Origin: Candidatus Saccharimonadota bacterium
Lineage (GTDB): Bacteria > Patescibacteriota > Saccharimonadia > Saccharimonadales > Saccharimonadaceae
Assembly (NCBI GenBank): GCA_030537075.1
Contig: JAUNOS010000004.1
Location: 48,998-112,997, forward strand
Direction of reading: 5' to 3'
Length of the DNA: 64,000 bases
The first letter of the stretch is position 1; every line of letters begins with the position of its first letter. The notes beneath the pieces were generated by a model that saw only the letters and a program-made list of their open reading frames with translations, was not told where the DNA came from and did no database searches. Both the position numbers and the translations under genes were made by a program. Positions 25,485 to 33,803 of this stretch are shown piece by piece.

Positions 25485-25500
25485 TAGGGGCTGATTACGG
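25485..25500. repeat. 16-bp imperfect direct repeat, copy B
   Basis: TAGGGGCTGATTACGG overlaps the stop codon of the HU-like gene. Copy A lies 130 bases away. Confidence 0.5.
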
Positions 25501-25896
25501 CGCCTTCGACTCTGCCGCTTTTTTGAACTCGGCAGCAGCAAGCCCGGCCTCAAGTACTTTGCCAGCAACGAAGCGGACTTTTGCAGCTTCAATTATACTA
25601 GCGTTGACGTCATCCGCTTTCTCAACACCCCTGGATTGCAAAACGACATGAAAATAGCCCAGTTCACCAAGATGCACGTTCTCGCCCGCTAGGATACGAT
25701 CACGAATCTCATCTGTGAGTGCCATTAATACCGCATGGACGTCAACGTGACTTACGGTCGTGGACTTACTGGAGATACTCTGGGCAATAGCCTTCAGGTC
25801 TACCGGCTGGCGACCAGTGACTGTCGCATAAAATTTCTTTGGATCTGCTGGCTTGGTTGGATTTGCGCGCTGAACTGCTTTATATTGAATTGCCAT
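25495..25896 (-). CDS. HU-like DNA-binding protein of the Bacteroidetes (HU-HIG) type
   Basis: A 133-residue protein that opens MAIQYKAVQRANPTKP. Its spacing DLKAIAQSISS, THVDVHAVL-like helix (VSHVDVHAVLMALTDEI), GENVHLGELGYFHVVLQSRG and VRFVAGKVLEAGLAAAEFKKA follow the HU-HIG family, which is common in Bacteroidetes and distinct from ordinary 90-residue HU. It should be a nucleoid-associated, DNA-bending protein. It lies in the spc-operon insertion and has a strong AGGAGG site and an apparent leader of about 150 nt. Horizontal origin is inferred from family distribution as I recall it. Confidence 0.78.
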   Translation of the reverse strand: MAIQYKAVQRANPTKPADPKKFYATVTGRQPVDLKAIAQSISSKSTTVSHVDVHAVLMALTDEIRDRILAGENVHLGELGYFHVVLQSRGVEKADDVNASIIEAAKVRFVAGKVLEAGLAAAEFKKAAESKAP

Positions 25897-26104
25897 AGAA
25901 AAAATCCTCCTATGTATTGGCGAAAACTGCCTTTATATTTTGCGAAATCATTACTTAGGTTTAGTGAAACGTAAAGGATATTAGAGCAGCAGGAACCCTC
26001 CTTCCCTTCGACTTACATTGATTCGCAGCCATCCAGTCAGAGCCGTCGCTCGGTAGGTAGTGTTATTATAGCAGCAATCAGTATAATTGCATACATTCAT
26101 AGTC

Positions 26105-26818
26105 CTAGGTAAGGTGGAGTAGTTTTGATATGAGATTAACTACAAGAGGGCCAGCTATAAGTGTGATCAGTCCTGCTGCAATTCTTGTGAAATTTTTGAA
26201 AATTTCGCGCTTAGTTCGACCATCAAATACCTCACTCGTTCTGCCGTATCTCCCCATTATTCCAGATGCCAAAATAGTGATTGTCACTATAAACGAGCCA
26301 AAGAAGGCGATGGGTAGATACTCCACCATTAGCACAAGTAGACTAACAGTGGCTAGATCTTGACCCCTGAGCACAGAGAGGCCGAGGATAAATAAGCCCA
26401 AAATAAGGCCATAGGCCATCATGCCAATAGATTGCCTTAGATACCAGGTGTAGCCGCGACATTTCGAGGTTAAGAAGCTTTCCGATCGACGCATAATGTG
26501 GGATAAGTCACTAGGGTCATCCCCTAGGTGAGCATACAGAAACACACAAGAGCCATGGCCACTTAAGTTAATATAGCTACTTCCGTCAGCAATGCCGAAG
26601 GAAAGTTCGTATATTCTCCTTCCCTTTATCTCATGGATGGAATCTATCTCGAAAATTCTCCCTTTTTCATCGCTAAACTCTACTTTCTTGCGATAGCGAA
26701 CATTACCCCTGCTCTTTTCGACTAACGTTAGAAGGAGCTGGTCGAACTCCTTAATCTTATCGTAGTCTAAGAACACCCGCTTGATTTTCTTACTGACCAT
26801 ATCTGTTAGTAGCTTCAT
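26105..26818 (-). CDS. AT-rich gene for a three-helix membrane protein, unknown
   Basis: A 237-residue protein. The first ~120 residues are soluble and charged. Two hydrophobic helices lie near 130-150 and 158-182 and a third at the C-terminus (about 213-230). Base composition is visibly AT-richer than the ribosomal genes on either side, with codons such as ATA and AGG, which suggests recent transfer. No family is recognised. It is the first gene of the insertion after the rpsH terminator; a TGGTATAAT box lies about 60 bases upstream. Confidence 0.6.
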   Translation of the reverse strand: MKLLTDMVSKKIKRVFLDYDKIKEFDQLLLTLVEKSRGNVRYRKKVEFSDEKGRIFEIDSIHEIKGRRIYELSFGIADGSSYINLSGHGSCVFLYAHLGDDPSDLSHIMRRSESFLTSKCRGYTWYLRQSIGMMAYGLILGLFILGLSVLRGQDLATVSLLVLMVEYLPIAFFGSFIVTITILASGIMGRYGRTSEVFDGRTKREIFKNFTRIAAGLITLIAGPLVVNLISKLLHLT

Positions 26819-26887
26819 ATTACTTATTATTTTTTTAAATCACTCTTATCGAGCTTTAACCCCCTGCTATGTGATATATTATACCAC

Positions 26888-26920
26888 AAAAAGCGCCCGG
26901 GATCTCTCCCGAGCACTTTC
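26888..26920 (-). terminator. Strong terminator after rpsH
   Basis: Reading leftward, AGTGCTCGGGA and TCCCGGGCGCT form an 11-base stem followed by TTTTT. It ends the rplC-to-rpsH transcript before the inserted genes. Confidence 0.82.
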
Positions 26921-26942
26921 CTTTTGCTAACAAGGCGTATTT

Positions 26943-27344
26943 CTAGTACACCTTCAACAACAACTCACCACCGAGCTTGGCCTTCACAGCTTCGGCGCCG
27001 GTCATGACACCTTTTGAGGTGGAGATGAGCACCAGGCCGCGGCCTGATTTCACCTTTGGAATCTCGGCCGAGCCGACGTAGACACGGCGACCTGGCTTTG
27101 AGACGCGGGTGATTTCGTTGATGGTGCTGTTTTCGCCTGGGCGGTTGATGGTGACCACCAACACATCGCGTGGCTTGGCCGCTTCAACAGTGACATCGGC
27201 CAGGTAGCCATTCTTTACCAATTGCTCAGCAACCACTTTTTTCATCTTGCTTGACGGAACACGAACTTCCGTTTTGCCAACCATTTTCGCATTACGAATG
27301 CGGGTCAGAAGGTCGGCGATTGGGTCTGTAGTTTGCATAGACAT
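26943..27344 (-). CDS. rpsH: 30S ribosomal protein uS8
   Basis: A 133-residue protein: DPIADLLTRIRNAKMVGK and GLVLISTSKGVMTGAEA are uS8 signatures. The start at 27344 has AAGGAG eight bases upstream; the longer frame overlaps rpsN and is not needed. Confidence 0.97.
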   Translation of the reverse strand: MSMQTTDPIADLLTRIRNAKMVGKTEVRVPSSKMKKVVAEQLVKNGYLADVTVEAAKPRDVLVVTINRPGENSTINEITRVSKPGRRVYVGSAEIPKVKSGRGLVLISTSKGVMTGAEAVKAKLGGELLLKVY

Positions 27345-27364
27345 GGTCAAATCTCCTTTCCTTC

Positions 27365-27634
27365 TTACCAACTACTCTTCGTTACACCTGGGATTTCGCC
27401 CTTGGCTGCTTTTTCGCGGAAATTGATACGGCTCAGACCGAACTTGCGCATGTAGCCGCGTGGACGGCCAGAGATGCTGTCACGGTTTTTGTGACGAGTT
27501 GGGCTGGAGTTGCGTGGCAATTTCTGCAACGCGTCCAGGTCGCCCAGTTCCTTCAGCTCAGCACGCTTTGCGGCGTACTTGGCGATCATCTTCAGGCGCT
27601 TTGCGTCGCGTGCGACCATTGATTTCTTAGCCAT
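27365..27634 (-). CDS. rpsN: 30S ribosomal protein uS14, long zinc-free form
   Basis: An 89-residue protein of the long C- type: [22 protein letters not shown] and [19 protein letters not shown]. The CxxC pairs of the short zinc form are absent. Confidence 0.97.
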   Translation of the reverse strand: MAKKSMVARDAKRLKMIAKYAAKRAELKELGDLDALQKLPRNSSPTRHKNRDSISGRPRGYMRKFGLSRINFREKAAKGEIPGVTKSSW

Positions 27635-28221
27635 TACTTGACGCCTCCTTTCTTCTCAAACGGCATGCCGAATTTCTCCAGCAGGGCGCGTGAGCTTTCC
27701 TTGCCACCGTTCTTGATAACGAAGGTTACCTGAACGCCGTGCAAGATTTGCGTTTCTTCAAAGGTCAGTTCTGGGAAAATCGACTGCTCGGTGATGCCGA
27801 GGTTGTAGTTGCCGCCCTTGTCGAACTTGACGCCAACGCCGTGGAAGTCGCGCACGCGTGGCAGCGAGACATTGATCAAGCGATCCATGAACTCGTACAT
27901 GCGGCTGCCACGCAGGGTCACGCTGGCACCAATTGGCGCACCCATGCCCTTACGAATGCTGAAGCCAGCGATTGACTTCTTCGCCAGGCGAGCCACTGGC
28001 GCTTGACCAGTTACCTTTTCCAGCGTGTTTTTCACGGTTTCAAAGTGGCGCTTGTCTTCTTTTTTCTTGCCGACACCGACGCTCACCACGATCTTTTCCA
28101 AAGCTGGCACCTGGTGCACATTCTTTAGATTCAGTTCGGCCTGCAGTTCCTTCTGGTACTTTTCTTTGTACAAGGCTTTCAGGCGAGGAGCTGGCGCCGA
28201 AGTTGTTTTCTTCTCTGCCAT
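27634..28221 (-). CDS. rplE: 50S ribosomal protein uL5
   Basis: A 195-residue 5S rRNA-binding protein: [24 protein letters not shown] and the [14 protein letters not shown] segment. Overlaps rpsN by one base. Confidence 0.97.
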   Translation of the reverse strand: MAEKKTTSAPAPRLKALYKEKYQKELQAELNLKNVHQVPALEKIVVSVGVGKKKEDKRHFETVKNTLEKVTGQAPVARLAKKSIAGFSIRKGMGAPIGASVTLRGSRMYEFMDRLINVSLPRVRDFHGVGVKFDKGGNYNLGITEQSIFPELTFEETQILHGVQVTFVIKNGGKESSRALLEKFGMPFEKKGGVK

Positions 28222-28541
28222 TACTTGATCTCCTTATTCTTTGCTTGCCGAGCGACGCGGGTCTTGCCGCCGTCAGCGTTCTTTACCAGGCCAACACGGC
28301 TGGTTTTGCCAGATTTTTCATCAACGACCAGCGCAACCTTGCTGATGTCAGTTGGGACGTGAATGTCCTTTTTGCCACCTTTTGGATTGAACTGGTTTGG
28401 CTTGACGTGGCGATGCCGGGCGCCCACACCTTCGACCAGCACCGTGCCGGCCTTGGTGTTGACGGCGAGTACCTTGCCCGTCGTACCTTTATCTTTCCCG
28501 GCGATAATCTTCACGATGTCATCTTTACGAATCCGTGCCAT
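28221..28541 (-). CDS. rplX: 50S ribosomal protein uL24
   Basis: A 106-residue KOW-motif protein: KDDIVKIIAGKDKGTTGKV. Overlaps rplE and rplN by one base each. Confidence 0.97.
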   Translation of the reverse strand: MARIRKDDIVKIIAGKDKGTTGKVLAVNTKAGTVLVEGVGARHRHVKPNQFNPKGGKKDIHVPTDISKVALVVDEKSGKTSRVGLVKNADGGKTRVARQAKNKEIK

Positions 28542-28909
28542 TAGAGTACCTCCGGAGCCAGGCTGATGATCTTGCTGTAGCCCATGTCGCGCAGTTCGCG
28601 TGGTACTGGGCCGAAGACGCGGGTTGCCTTTGGCTGCTTGTCATCGTTGATAATCACGACAGCGTTGTCATCGAAACAAATGGTCGAGCCGTCCTTGCGC
28701 TGGATCTGGTCGCGGGTGCGTACCACCACTGCCTTGACGACTGACTTTTTCTTCACGTTGCCGGTTGGGCTGGCTTCTTTCACTGAGCAGACGATGATGT
28801 CGCCGACCCGTGCGTAACGCCGACGGGTGCCGCCCAGGACGCGGATGCACAAGACTTCCTTAGCGCCTGAGTTGTCAGCAACCTTCAGCCGAGATTCTTG
28901 TTGGATCAT
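28541..28909 (-). CDS. rplN: 50S ribosomal protein uL14
   Basis: A 122-residue protein: [20 protein letters not shown] and [26 protein letters not shown] are diagnostic. Confidence 0.98.
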   Translation of the reverse strand: MIQQESRLKVADNSGAKEVLCIRVLGGTRRRYARVGDIIVCSVKEASPTGNVKKKSVVKAVVVRTRDQIQRKDGSTICFDDNAVVIINDDKQPKATRVFGPVPRELRDMGYSKIISLAPEVL

Positions 28910-29214
28910 TCCTTCTCCTCCTTCGCCTCAGCTTCGACGTTCGAAACCTCATCCTTAAGTTTGATAGAACCGCGTGACTTCTCAACGACCTTGGCTAGGC
29001 TAAAGCTCTTGGTCTTTGAAATCGGACGAGTCTCCTCGATCACGACCTTGTCGCCCTCACCTGCTTCATTCTTCTCGTCATGAGCAGTGTACTTGCGGCT
29101 GATCGTGTACTGCTTGCCGTAAAGCGGGTGCGTTTCGCGGCTGGTGACCGTCACGGTGATGGTCTTATCGCGCTTGGCACTCGTTACGACGCCAGTCAAT
29201 GTTCGTCGGGCCAT
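28906..29214 (-). CDS. rpsQ: 30S ribosomal protein uS17
   Basis: A 102-residue protein: [39 protein letters not shown] and [18 protein letters not shown]. An acidic C-terminal tail (EAEAKEEKE) extends beyond the usual length. Four-base overlap with rplN. Confidence 0.97.
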   Translation of the reverse strand: MARRTLTGVVTSAKRDKTITVTVTSRETHPLYGKQYTISRKYTAHDEKNEAGEGDKVVIEETRPISKTKSFSLAKVVEKSRGSIKLKDEVSNVEAEAKEEKE

Positions 29215-29423
29215 TACTTGCTCTCCTTTTCGTTAATTTGTGTCAGCAGGCGTGCGATATCCTTGCGGATAGCCAGCAACGCTTTTGGATTGACTAATTC
29301 GCCAGCAGCGTGTGAGCGCTTCGCCTCGATGAGATCATTACGCTTTTCGCTCAGCTGCTTCTTCAATTCCTCAACCGTCAGGATAACGTCGGCTTTCTTT
29401 GCAGTCTTCTTTGTCTCAGCCAT
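29214..29423 (-). CDS. rpmC: 50S ribosomal protein uL29
   Basis: A 69-residue helical hairpin protein: [20 protein letters not shown] and [15 protein letters not shown]. Confidence 0.95.
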   Translation of the reverse strand: MAETKKTAKKADVILTVEELKKQLSEKRNDLIEAKRSHAAGELVNPKALLAIRKDIARLLTQINEKESK

Positions 29424-29836
29424 TATGCGTCCTCCCGCTTGATGAATTTACACTTCACTGGCAGCTTGTGGCTGGCCAGGCGCATCGCTTCGCGAGCAAC
29501 TTCCTCGCTCACGCCCTTCATTTCGAACATCACCGTACCGGCTTTCACCTTGGCGACGAAGAATTCTGGGTTACCCTTACCACCACCCATCTTCAGGCCA
29601 AGTGGCTTGCGGGTGACTGGAGTGTGAGGGAAGATGCGGATCCAAATCTTACCACCACGCTTGATGTAGCGGGTCATCGCCTGACGAGCAGACTCGATTT
29701 GGCGAGAATTGATACGCTCATTTGACTGTGACTGCAGGGCGTAGTCGCCGAACGCGATGTAATTACCGCGTGTCGCGTTACCACGGTTTTTGCCGATGCG
29801 CACTTTGCGGTGCTTGGTTTTCTTTGGTAACAGCAT
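29423..29836 (-). CDS. rplP: 50S ribosomal protein uL16
   Basis: A 137-residue protein: [40 protein letters not shown] and [17 protein letters not shown]. It contacts the A-site tRNA region. Confidence 0.98.
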   Translation of the reverse strand: MLLPKKTKHRKVRIGKNRGNATRGNYIAFGDYALQSQSNERINSRQIESARQAMTRYIKRGGKIWIRIFPHTPVTRKPLGLKMGGGKGNPEFFVAKVKAGTVMFEMKGVSEEVAREAMRLASHKLPVKCKFIKREDA

Positions 29837-30472
29837 TTAGCGACTCCTTTCTCCCTTATAAATCCACACTTTCACGCCGATGATACCAGCAGGTGTCTGG
29901 GCGCGAGCGCAGTGGAAATCAATATCAGCGCGCAAGGTGTGGAGTGGCACTGAGCCCTCGATCACCTTTTCGCGGCGTGCCATCTCGGCGCCGTTCAAAC
30001 GACCAGCCACCTCGATACGGATACCCTTGGCACCCGCCGCCATGGTGTTCTGCGCGGTCATCTTGGTTGCGCGGCGGAAATTGATACGGCGCTCCAGCTG
30101 GCGAGCGATGTTCTCAGCCACCAGCTTGGCGGCCAGCTCTGGGCGGCGTACTTCCTCGATGTTGATGCGTACGGCCTGGCCGACAATCTTTTCAATTTCC
30201 TTCTTCAATTCGTTGACGCCAGCACCGCCACGACCGATGACCACACCAGCCTTTGCGGTGTGAATGGTCACGGTGATCAGATTGGCGCTGCGCTCGATCT
30301 CGATCCGGTTGATGGTTGGACGAGATGCAAACTTTTTCTCAATCAACTCACGAATGTCGTGATCCTGCTTGATTGCCTCTGCAAACTCTTTCTTGTTCGT
30401 GGTGAACCAGCGAGAGCTCCAGTTTTTGTTCACTTGCAGGCGGAAGTTGATTGGATTCACTTTTTGACCCAT
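29837..30472 (-). CDS. rpsC: 30S ribosomal protein uS3
   Basis: A 211-residue protein with a KH RNA-binding domain (VVIGRGGAGVNELKKEIEKI) and a C-terminal domain ending KVWIYKGE. Directly abuts rplV. Confidence 0.98.
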   Translation of the reverse strand: MGQKVNPINFRLQVNKNWSSRWFTTNKKEFAEAIKQDHDIRELIEKKFASRPTINRIEIERSANLITVTIHTAKAGVVIGRGGAGVNELKKEIEKIVGQAVRINIEEVRRPELAAKLVAENIARQLERRINFRRATKMTAQNTMAAGAKGIRIEVAGRLNGAEMARREKVIEGSVPLHTLRADIDFHCARAQTPAGIIGVKVWIYKGERSR

Positions 30473-30943
30473 TTACTTCTCCTCCTTCTTTGCCGCTGGC
30501 TTTTTAGCAGCTGGCTTCTTTGCGGCAGGCTTGGCTGCGGGCTTCGCAGCTGGCTTTGCCTCCTCGGTCTTCTTCGCAGGAGCCTTCTTTGGCTTTTCAG
30601 CGCCAGAGACTTCTACCAAGATATTTGAGGTCTTCTTCTGGAATGGCAAGGCGCGGCCGCGTGACGCTGGCTTGAAACGGCGCAGGCGAGTGCCGACCGT
30701 CACTGACAGCGTGCTAATGACCAGACTTTTGCCGTCCAGGCCGTGGTTGTTAATCGCGTTTGCCTTGGCGCTGTCGATCGCCTTCTTGACTGGCAGTGCA
30801 GCACGCTTTGGCACGTGCTCCAGGATGACGAGTGCATCAGCCACGGTACGACCGCGCACCAATGCCGCCACCAGAGACACCTTGCGTGGGGTCTGATCGA
30901 CACCCTTGATGTAAGCGCGGACAGTCTTCGTTTCACTACTCAT
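30473..30943 (-). CDS. rplV: 50S ribosomal protein uL22 with low-complexity tail
   Basis: A 156-residue protein. The uL22 core (VRAYIKGVDQTPRKVSLVAALVRG) is followed by about 45 extra residues of PAAK/KKPA repeats rich in Lys, Ala and Pro, probably disordered and RNA-binding. The usual length is about 110. Confidence 0.96.
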   Translation of the reverse strand: MSSETKTVRAYIKGVDQTPRKVSLVAALVRGRTVADALVILEHVPKRAALPVKKAIDSAKANAINNHGLDGKSLVISTLSVTVGTRLRRFKPASRGRALPFQKKTSNILVEVSGAEKPKKAPAKKTEEAKPAAKPAAKPAAKKPAAKKPAAKKEEK

Positions 30944-30945
30944 AG

Positions 30946-31212
30946 CTACTTCTTATCCTTTCCGCCGTGCTTTCGGAACTTACGGGTTGGGCTAAACTCA
31001 CCGAGCTTGTGACCAACCATGTTTTCAGTAATCAACACTGGGACGTGCATCTTACCGTTGTAGACAGCGATCGTCCGACCCACCATCTCTGGGGTGATCG
31101 TCGAAGCGCGCGCCCACGTTTTGATAACGGTTCGATCATCGAGGCTGAGCGCGGCAATTTTCTTCGCCAGCTTGGCATCGATGAATGGACCTTTTTTCAG
31201 AGAACGACTCAT
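30946..31212 (-). CDS. rpsS: 30S ribosomal protein uS19
   Basis: An 88-residue protein: [38 protein letters not shown] and [17 protein letters not shown]. Confidence 0.98.
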   Translation of the reverse strand: MSRSLKKGPFIDAKLAKKIAALSLDDRTVIKTWARASTITPEMVGRTIAVYNGKMHVPVLITENMVGHKLGEFSPTRKFRKHGGKDKK

Positions 31213-31218
31213 CGTGAT

Positions 31219-32058
31219 TTACCTCTTCCTCTTCGCGTCATGACGCGTGCGTACGATTAATTTGTTTGAGCCCTTGCGGCGGCGGGTGCGGTAGCCCAAG
31301 GTCAACTGACCCCATGGCGTGCGTGGTGCCTTACCAGAACCGTGGCGACCACCGTCACCACCACCATGTGGGTGGTCTGCGGCGTTCATAACAACACCAC
31401 GAACGGTTGGGCGGATACCCTTGCGGCGCTTGCGGCCGGCTGAACCGATCTTGACGTTCTGGTGCTGGACATTACCGACCGTACCGATGGCAGCGGTAGC
31501 TTCCAGGCGCACCTTGCGGACTTCACCTGATGGCAATTTGATGGTGGCATAATCGCCTTCCTTGGCCATCAACTGAGCCTTGGCACCGGCAGCGCGCACC
31601 ATCTGGGCGCCCTTACCAGCGGTCAGCTCAATAGCGTAAATCATCGTACCGACAGGGATGACTGACAGCGGCAGGCGGTTTGATGACTCGATAGGAGCCT
31701 CCTCGCCGGTCTGAATGGTCTTACCCTTCACCATAGAGGTGTCGGCCAAAATGTAGTGGTAGAGACCGTGCTGATCCTTCACCCGAGCGATACGCGCTGA
31801 GCGGTTTGGATCGTACTCAATCTCTTCAATCGTCAGAGTCAACCCTGCTGGCAAGCTGTGGTTCACCAGGCGGTAGTGACGGCGTACACCGCCACCGCGA
31901 TGCCGCACCGTGATACGGCCCTGGTTGTTACGACCAGCGTTCTGCTTCTTTGCCTTCACCAGGCTCTTGAGCGGCTTCTTGGTTGTGATCTCTGACAGGT
32001 CCTGCGTGGTCATACCGCGACGAGCAGGAGTTGTTGGGTTGTAAGCTTTCACTGGCAT
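31219..32058 (-). CDS. rplB: 50S ribosomal protein uL2
   Basis: A 279-residue peptidyl-transferase-region protein: NNQGRITVRHRGGGVRRHYR and VMNAADHPHGGGDGGRHGSGKAPRTPWG. Confidence 0.98.
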   Translation of the reverse strand: MPVKAYNPTTPARRGMTTQDLSEITTKKPLKSLVKAKKQNAGRNNQGRITVRHRGGGVRRHYRLVNHSLPAGLTLTIEEIEYDPNRSARIARVKDQHGLYHYILADTSMVKGKTIQTGEEAPIESSNRLPLSVIPVGTMIYAIELTAGKGAQMVRAAGAKAQLMAKEGDYATIKLPSGEVRKVRLEATAAIGTVGNVQHQNVKIGSAGRKRRKGIRPTVRGVVMNAADHPHGGGDGGRHGSGKAPRTPWGQLTLGYRTRRRKGSNKLIVRTRHDAKRKR

Positions 32059-32378
32059 TACTTGGTCTCCTCCATCTGCTGCTCTACTGCGTCAAAGACA
32101 CTCAGCTTATCGCCATCTTTCAGCGTCACGTAGGCCTTCTTGAAATCCTTGCGCTTGGTCGTGCCAGGGTAGCGGTTTTTGCCGCGTGAGAAACGCACGC
32201 TCTTGCCGTCCTGCACCAAGGTCTTGACGCTGACAACGCTGACGTCGTACTGCGCTTCAACCGCTGCTTGGATCTCGTTTTTATTCAGGTTCAGCGGTAC
32301 GCGGAAGGTGTAGACATTGCCCATGCTCTGTGCGTACGCCTTTTCGCTGACCACTGGAATAATCGTCATAGACTTCAT
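32058..32378 (-). CDS. rplW: 50S ribosomal protein uL23
   Basis: A 106-residue tunnel-exit protein: SEKAYAQSMGNVYTFRVPLN and the basic loop GKSVRFSRGKNRYPGTTKRKD. Confidence 0.96.
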   Translation of the reverse strand: MKSMTIIPVVSEKAYAQSMGNVYTFRVPLNLNKNEIQAAVEAQYDVSVVSVKTLVQDGKSVRFSRGKNRYPGTTKRKDFKKAYVTLKDGDKLSVFDAVEQQMEETK

Positions 32379-32379
32379 A

Positions 32380-32979
32380 TTACGCTTCCTCCTTACCGAG
32401 CCACTCAGTGATCACTGGCAGCGCTTTTGGAGTAATAACAATCGAATCAGCGTTCAAAATGTGATACACGCTGAGGTAGTTGGCACGCACCACCAGCACA
32501 TTCTGCAGGTTGTTGGTTGCGCGCATCAGCTCTGGCGTCTTCTCATCGACCACGATCAGGGTCTTGCGCTCAAACTTGTGCTCGAGCAGGAAGGCAGCCA
32601 TGTCCTTGGTCTTGCCAGTTGGCTTGACGTCCAGCACGCTGATTTTCTTTGCCTGGTTAGCCAGAGTGAGTGCCTGGCGAACCGCGACCTTCTTTGCTGT
32701 CTTTGACAGCTTCTTGGTGTAGTTTTCATTGCCACGTGGACCAAAGACCACACCACCGCCACGCCAGATTGGGTTACGGGTTGAGCCAAAGCGTGCCCGA
32801 CCAGTGCCCTTCTGCTTCCATGGCTTTTTACCACCACCACGCACTTCGCCGCGCTGCAAAGTTGTCGCGCTGGCCAAACGTGCGCCCGCGAGGTAGCTGT
32901 CGTATGCCAATTTCACCAGCTCGTGGTTATCGACCTCGACAGCAAAAATGTTCTTAGGAAGTTTCGTTGCGTCAGCCAT
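32380..32979 (-). CDS. rplD: 50S ribosomal protein uL4
   Basis: A 199-residue protein: RGGGKKPWKQKGTGRARFGS and PIWRGGGVVFGPRGNENYTKKL. In other bacteria L4 autoregulates its operon; whether it does so here is unknown. Confidence 0.97.
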   Translation of the reverse strand: MADATKLPKNIFAVEVDNHELVKLAYDSYLAGARLASATTLQRGEVRGGGKKPWKQKGTGRARFGSTRNPIWRGGGVVFGPRGNENYTKKLSKTAKKVAVRQALTLANQAKKISVLDVKPTGKTKDMAAFLLEHKFERKTLIVVDEKTPELMRATNNLQNVLVVRANYLSVYHILNADSIVITPKALPVITEWLGKEEA

Positions 32980-33590
32980 TAGTTGTTACCTCCCAAGACG
33001 ATCAGGCCCTTGCGTGGCCCTGGCACTGCGCCCTTCACGCCGATCAGGTTCGTTGCTGGATCGACATATGCCACCTCCAGGTTCTTCACCGTCACGCGCT
33101 CTGCGCCCATGTGGCCGGCCATACGCTTGCCCTTAAAGACTTTTTGTGGGTACATCGAGCCAATTGAACCTGGCTTACGAGTGTTACCCTTACCACCGTG
33201 GGTTTTACGATGGCGCTTGAAGTTGTGCCGCTTGATGCCGCCGGCAAACCCCTTACCCTTGCTGGTTCCGGTCGCGTCGACTGAATCGCCCACGGCAAAC
33301 GCGGAAACATCAAATGTATCGCCGACCTTAACCTCTGGTAGGTCGTCGACACGAAACTCACGAATGTACTTCGGAGTCACTTCGGCTGATTTCACATGAC
33401 CAGCCACGGCCTTGCTCAGGTTCTTACCCTCTCCGTAAGCGACCTGTACCGCATTGTAACCGTCGGTTTCGACAGTCTTCACCTGAGTCACGGTGACAGG
33501 GCCGGCCTGGATGAGCGTCACTGGAACAGCTTTGCCATCGTCAGCCAAGAGTTGGGTCATACCAAGTTTGGTACCGAGAAGTGTTTTCAC
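32979..33590 (-). CDS. rplC: 50S ribosomal protein uL3
   Basis: A 203-residue protein: GTKLGMTQLLADDGKAVPVT and HGGKGNTRKPGSIGSMYPQKVFKGKRMAGHMG. It is the first gene of the operon: rpsJ (uS10) and tuf, normally just upstream, are absent, and a dedicated promoter lies 120-147 bases upstream. Confidence 0.98.
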   Translation of the reverse strand: MKTLLGTKLGMTQLLADDGKAVPVTLIQAGPVTVTQVKTVETDGYNAVQVAYGEGKNLSKAVAGHVKSAEVTPKYIREFRVDDLPEVKVGDTFDVSAFAVGDSVDATGTSKGKGFAGGIKRHNFKRHRKTHGGKGNTRKPGSIGSMYPQKVFKGKRMAGHMGAERVTVKNLEVAYVDPATNLIGVKGAVPGPRKGLIVLGGNN

Positions 33591-33701
33591 TTTTTCCTCA
33601 CTCCCACTTAAATACCCCTGATGCTGTGTGGTTTCCCGCTTTTCCAGCCGGACCTACTCATCATCAAGGACAAGATTGATATTACGCGTAATAGAAATTA
33701 C
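33591..33701 (-). promoter_or_regulatory. ~110-nt 5' leader of the rplC operon
   Basis: The untranslated segment between the predicted start near 33701 and the rplC ATG contains the palindrome ATTACGCGTAAT and GAGTGAGG near its end. Its length fits an autoregulatory ribosomal leader, but I could not identify a known structure. Confidence 0.4.
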
Positions 33702-33707
33702 CTTGGT

Positions 33708-33737
33708 AGTGTAGCATATTTTACTATCTCAAGTCAA
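33708..33737 (-). promoter_or_regulatory. Promoter of the rplC-rpsH operon
   Basis: TTGACT (33737-33732), an 18-base spacer and TGC-extended TACACT (33713-33708). Confidence 0.72.
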
Positions 33738-33756
33738 GGGGTCTCTGACATAGAAA

Positions 33757-33785
33757 GCGCCCCCAGATCCATAGACCGGGGGCAC
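33757..33785 (-). terminator. Terminator after fusA
   Basis: TGCCCCC and GGGGGCG form a GC-rich stem followed by CTTTCT, read leftward. Confidence 0.65.
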
Positions 33786-33803
33786 TCTGCTTCATCTTTG
33801 ATG

